Below are positions 60,351 to 64,000 of a stretch of DNA of 64,000 bases, in pieces. The notes under the pieces are model-generated. The model was not told where the DNA came from, searched no databases, and saw only the letters and a list, made by a program, of their open reading frames with translations. The position numbers and the translations under genes are program-made. The stretch covers positions 11,159,132 through 11,223,131 of the forward strand of contig ML677366.1 of NCBI GenBank assembly GCA_007922305.1, in the 5' to 3' direction. Numbering within the stretch: the stretch's first letter is position 1; every line of letters starts with the position of its first letter. Origin of the DNA: Dermatemys mawii. Taxonomy: Eukaryota; Chordata; Testudines; Dermatemydidae.

Positions 60351-62794
60351 AGTATACTGAAAATATTTCTAAGAAATGTCTAATGAAGACCTGGATTCAG
60401 ATCCTCCTCCCACGGGAATTTTACCTTGGGGTTCTGTTGGAGCATGACTACATCACTGGAACATCTTTTTTATTTCTTAGTGACATAGTAAAATAACTGC
60501 ATAATTAGTACTCTCCTTGCTACTCTTCAGTGTCTGGGTGGTTTGGTTGTTGTTTTTTTCCAAACTGAAGCAAGCAAAAGATGTCAGAGCCAGCACAGTT
60601 GTGCTGGTCACTAAGAACTGTACTCATGAACCTACATGCAGAGTCTGGCTGAGGGGCTTTTTGATTATATTTACCGCTGCTGGAATCATTTTGATGATGA
60701 TTTCTTCATGGACTCGGCATTTAAAAAGGTTTGTAACATAATTCTGGATAAAAAAGAATAAGAACAGGGTGACTACTGCCTCAGATACCAAATGCAAGCA
60801 CATTCCAATCTCGTACAGACCTAAAGCACACTCAGTTTTGCACATATATTAAGGGGGCCTGTTGCCAGCTCCAGCTAATATTTACTGCATAGTAAAGCTC
60901 TGCAAGGGAGTTGAATACAGTCCTCTAAAGTCTATTTTCAGGAAACTAAAAAAAACCCACTCAGTTTTGCATTCGTTTTCTTTTGAGCTCCAACATACTA
61001 AGAGGTTCCAATAGTTACTTTTCCTTTGCATCCTTTACCCTAAGCAATCCTCCATCATTTGACAAGACACACGAACAGCTGCATTCAAAGCTCCTTATAG
61101 CAAACAGACATCTCAGTAGATGCCCATAAAAACAGGTACACAAAAGCATAGTATTTTTCAAACGTATTTCCCCTATGTATGCCCCTTTTCTAAACGGCCC
61201 TTGACTTCAACAGATGTTACATCCTCGCAACTAGGTCAGTTTGCACTAGAGTCATCTGAGGCTAAAGGCAGAGGAGAGAAATTTAAATTGTGCTCCTGCT
61301 CCACAGACTGTGGCTGTCAAACAGATCTCCTCTCTTACGCTAAAGCAATGAATTCACTACCAGTTAAGCAGAGATTTGAGTGGCAGGGCGATAAAACGTC
61401 TTAGTGATCAACCGTCAGGTGCACTTGCTGCATTATCTCCACTTAAACTATTCCAAAATATAATGAAAGTAAGAGTTCAGGGAAATAACTGTTGCCAAGG
61501 TATTTGAATAAGCCTCATCTAAATCACTGTCACTGTGCATGGCCAGCATGACTGATCATACTGCTGCATTCGTTTGAAAGATCTTGGCTCCGGCCTTTCA
61601 TTGCGTGTGCTATTGGCACTTTATTTGCCCTACACACAAGCAGAGATAGTAAATCTCGGTGTTCACCTGTGGGCCTATGCAGCAGCAGAAGGAAAAATAG
61701 TCCCAGCTTTTCAAGTTGCTGCTTAAAATCTTGAGCAACTTGGCAGCCTTCTGCAGCAGGAAAGGCCGCAGTTGATGAGCTGTGCTTTCCCTGCTGTCAC
61801 AGCTACTGATAAATTCTATTTTCAGAAAGGACACAGGACAATTTGACTAAACCAAACAAATTTTTCAGCACACATGCAAATAAAAGGGAACATGCACCAG
61901 CCTTAGAAATTAAGCAGCACAGTTTATCATTGGCATACAGGAGGCAAAACAGGCTCATAATAGAGATAGGGCTGTGTGTACCCTTTCACTTCTGTAAATT
62001 ATAGCAGACAAGTGCGACGTAACTGACAAATGCTCTGGAAAGTAATGATCATCAAACTTTCCATAAGATTTCACTTATGATCTCAAGGAGACAGGCTGAT
62101 TAAACATATGCATCCACTATTGGAGTCCTGGGGTATTTTGCCACTGAATTGAGCAGGAAGACTGAACTATATAGATTATTAATATAGTATCATAGCCATT
62201 CATGGTGCTTTGCAGACACATAAAAATAAGAGAGCCCCGACCAAAGAACACACTAGCTACAGGACATATAGTGAGAGCATGTAAACACACAGCACATGCA
62301 TGCTTGCAAGGGTATATAAATAAGATTAGATAATACACATGCAATATCTGCATGTATGCAAGAAGTTTATTTCCCTAAGAAACGAGTGACCACTAGCAAA
62401 TTCCACAGTGTCAAAGCAAAGCGCAGCCAGGAGTGAGTTATTCAGCCAGGCCTAACGAGCAAGCTCACCCCCCTCTTCAGAAGTTAAGTTTTCCAATCAT
62501 CCTCACTGTGTGCATGGCACAGCAGAAATGACTGGTTTGCTCAGGATTCTGTCTCTCCTCTCCCCCCACTCCCGAGTTACAAATAACGAAGGAAAGTTAT
62601 GTTGTCAGGCAAAATGGAACCATTAATGTGTTATTTGGTTATTTCTAACAAGGTAAAATAAGGAGTTTATTCAGCCTCCCAGCAGTATTACATATTGCAA
62701 TGAGACCACATAGCATTTCCCTATTTGCTTTTCCTTCTCTGTCCTCTCTGGCTTCCTTCTCAGCCGGCGTTGTTACTCAGGGCTCAGTCTTGCA
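60351..62794. other. Intronic sequence, unassigned
   Basis: No gene or clear repeat was seen; the frames at 60517-60845 and 61120-61404 have no recognisable domain. Confidence 0.5.
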
Positions 62795-62955
62795 AACCAT
62801 GCCTGCTCATGCAAATAGTCCTTACTCATATGAGTAGTTCCAATGGGTTAAATTCTGCTCCCAGTCACCTCTGTGCAATTCTGTCGTACTTCCATCGATT
62901 TCAATGTAGTTACTCCACATTTTCACAACTGTTACTGAGAACAGGATTTGGGACA
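62795..62955. repeat. Two ancient palindromic repeat pieces
   Basis: CTTACTCATATGAGTAGTTCC followed by AATGGG (62820-62850) belongs to the CTTAAAGTTARGCAC family. AAATTCTGCTCCCAGTCACC, CATCGATTTCAATGTAGTTAC and TGAGAACAGGATTTGGG (62850-62955) belong to a second family with a self-complementary centre. Both are decayed. Confidence 0.5.
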
Positions 62956-64000
62956 CCTTGTCTGAATAAGGACCAGATCCTCAGCCTTGACATCAGTATT
63001 TTACAGAACATCTCCCACCTCTGCTCAGGGACCTCCACAGGTGCTAGCGCCGGTAGGGAAATGCTAGTGCAGACACAGCCATTTATATATTGTTCTTCAA
63101 ATGAAATTCTACATTTGCATCTGTTAGTTGAACTAAAGACTGTCTGATGTCTGCTGAGGCTAATAAGCGATACAAGTAAACAGCAGCTCTAACCACTGGC
63201 TGCGGTTCACGCAGTGGTATTTTTCATTGGCTAGTTGTCTAGTGCTGTTTATAGATCTGGCTAGGTGTTACTGCAGGATATCCTGCCGTACAAGATAAAG
63301 TCAGACTACAGCACTCTGTTGAAAGAGACGGAGGAGTTTACAAAGGCCTGTGTAAAATTTATACCCCCAAAAGGCAGAGGTGCTACAGTCTCCCTGAATT
63401 CCACCCGGAGCTTCACTGCTACTACTGATTCTACATGGTCCCCGCTCAGATACTATAGTGATGGAGGTGCATAAATCCCTAAGATAGTAAAAATTCACAT
63501 AAATTACCTCTGCTGCTGTTGCCACCGAAAGCAAGTGGCACTACGGTGCCACTGAAAGAGAGACCATCCAAGTGGTATATTATGGTTTAGCATCAGGTTG
63601 TACCTCCTTCACTCATTCACACTGACAGGTAGCTCCCACTGAAATCGTGATACTTACTCAAGGTAAATAAAGCGTGGCACAATTTGTCACTTAAAAAAAA
63701 TTAAATATCCCTAGAAGCTCATATAATATGAATTCTTTGCTGAATTTAAAATGTGGTGCATTTTATTATATGTATATAAAGCTACATGTATTGCTATATA
63801 GAAACAATTGTGAATTCTTATTTAATATGATAGGGTACGTTAATGGTGCGTATTATAGTTACATTTCAGTTTAAGTTACATACTGTCTACCATACTATGT
63901 GGGCTGAGAGCGACATTCAAGAACCTATTTAGAAACGCAAGTGCCATGGGCTTTCAATTGGACCTATGCTCCTAAATCACACATTCCGTTTTGAAAAAAT
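62956..64000. other. Intronic sequence, unassigned
   Basis: 63330-63480 (TACCCCCAAAAGGCAGAGGTG, TAGTGATGGAGGTGC) may hold a decayed repeat. 63690-63860 is AT-rich. No gene was seen. Confidence 0.45.

Larger units (their letters stand above)
36709..64000 (-). other. SLCO3A1: SLCO3A1 intron upstream of the exon (partial)
   Basis: This is inferred from gene order on the minus strand: the sequence above the exon should be the intron separating it from the first coding exon, which encodes the N-terminus and TM1. No frame here resembles that N-terminal region, so the intron extends beyond the window. It contains CR1, MIR, hAT-like and palindromic repeats listed separately, separated by sequence without recognisable features. 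Confidence 0.8.

Noticed and set aside
1..64000. CRISPR array, operon or prokaryotic system
   Set aside because: The composition, introns, LINE/SINE content and splice sites are those of a vertebrate genome; no regularly spaced direct repeats of CRISPR type are present.
1..64000. Endogenous retrovirus
   Set aside because: No paired LTRs, primer-binding site or gag, pol or env-like frames were noticed; the only reverse transcriptase remnant is that of CR1.

Overview
The window is vertebrate nuclear DNA, almost all intronic, with one recognisable coding exon. The organism is most likely a turtle, or failing that another non-avian reptile. The evidence is the repeat content: CR1 LINE copies whose 3' ends carry the ATTCTATGA-type or GTTCTTATG-type tails, many small hAT-like and Harbinger-like non-autonomous DNA transposons of kinds I recognise from turtle and crocodilian genomes, and old MIR/CORE-SINE copies. 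I cannot assign a species from the sequence.

The gene is SLCO3A1 (organic anion transporter OATP3A1), read on the minus strand. One internal exon lies at 36243-36708: 466 bp, with a GTAAGA donor, a CT-rich tract ending in TTTTTAG as acceptor, entry phase 0 and exit phase 1. It encodes 155 complete residues covering transmembrane segments 2 to 4 and the glycosylated loop between segments 3 and 4. No neighbouring SLCO3A1 exon was found, so 1-36242 is read as the downstream intron and 36709-64000 as the upstream intron, as expected for a gene with very long introns.

The introns are mainly layers of transposon remains. The best supported are: a 5'-truncated CR1 at 3528-5406 split by an 873-bp hAT-like element with a perfect 8-bp target duplication; a second hAT-like element of the same family at 14065-14988, also with a perfect duplication; a degraded third copy near 18969; and smaller hAT-like elements at 8616, 24385, 40033, 51932 and 56533, each with an 8-bp duplication (one with a single mismatch). 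Harbinger-like or palindromic elements lie at 2076, 10917, 42001, 54492 and 56922. CR1 tails lie at 1827, 9876, 13212, 36763 and 49660, and MIR-like SINEs at several places, mostly between 44 and 61 kb.

No operon, CRISPR array, rRNA, convincing tRNA, retroviral provirus or second protein-coding gene was seen. The remaining open reading frames are chance frames or run through repeats. I did not find a previously undescribed functional system. The most noteworthy items are the 60-bp tandem repeats inside the hAT-like elements, the CR1 tail ending 54 bp upstream of the SLCO3A1 exon, and a pair of overlapping hairpins at 38891-38945.
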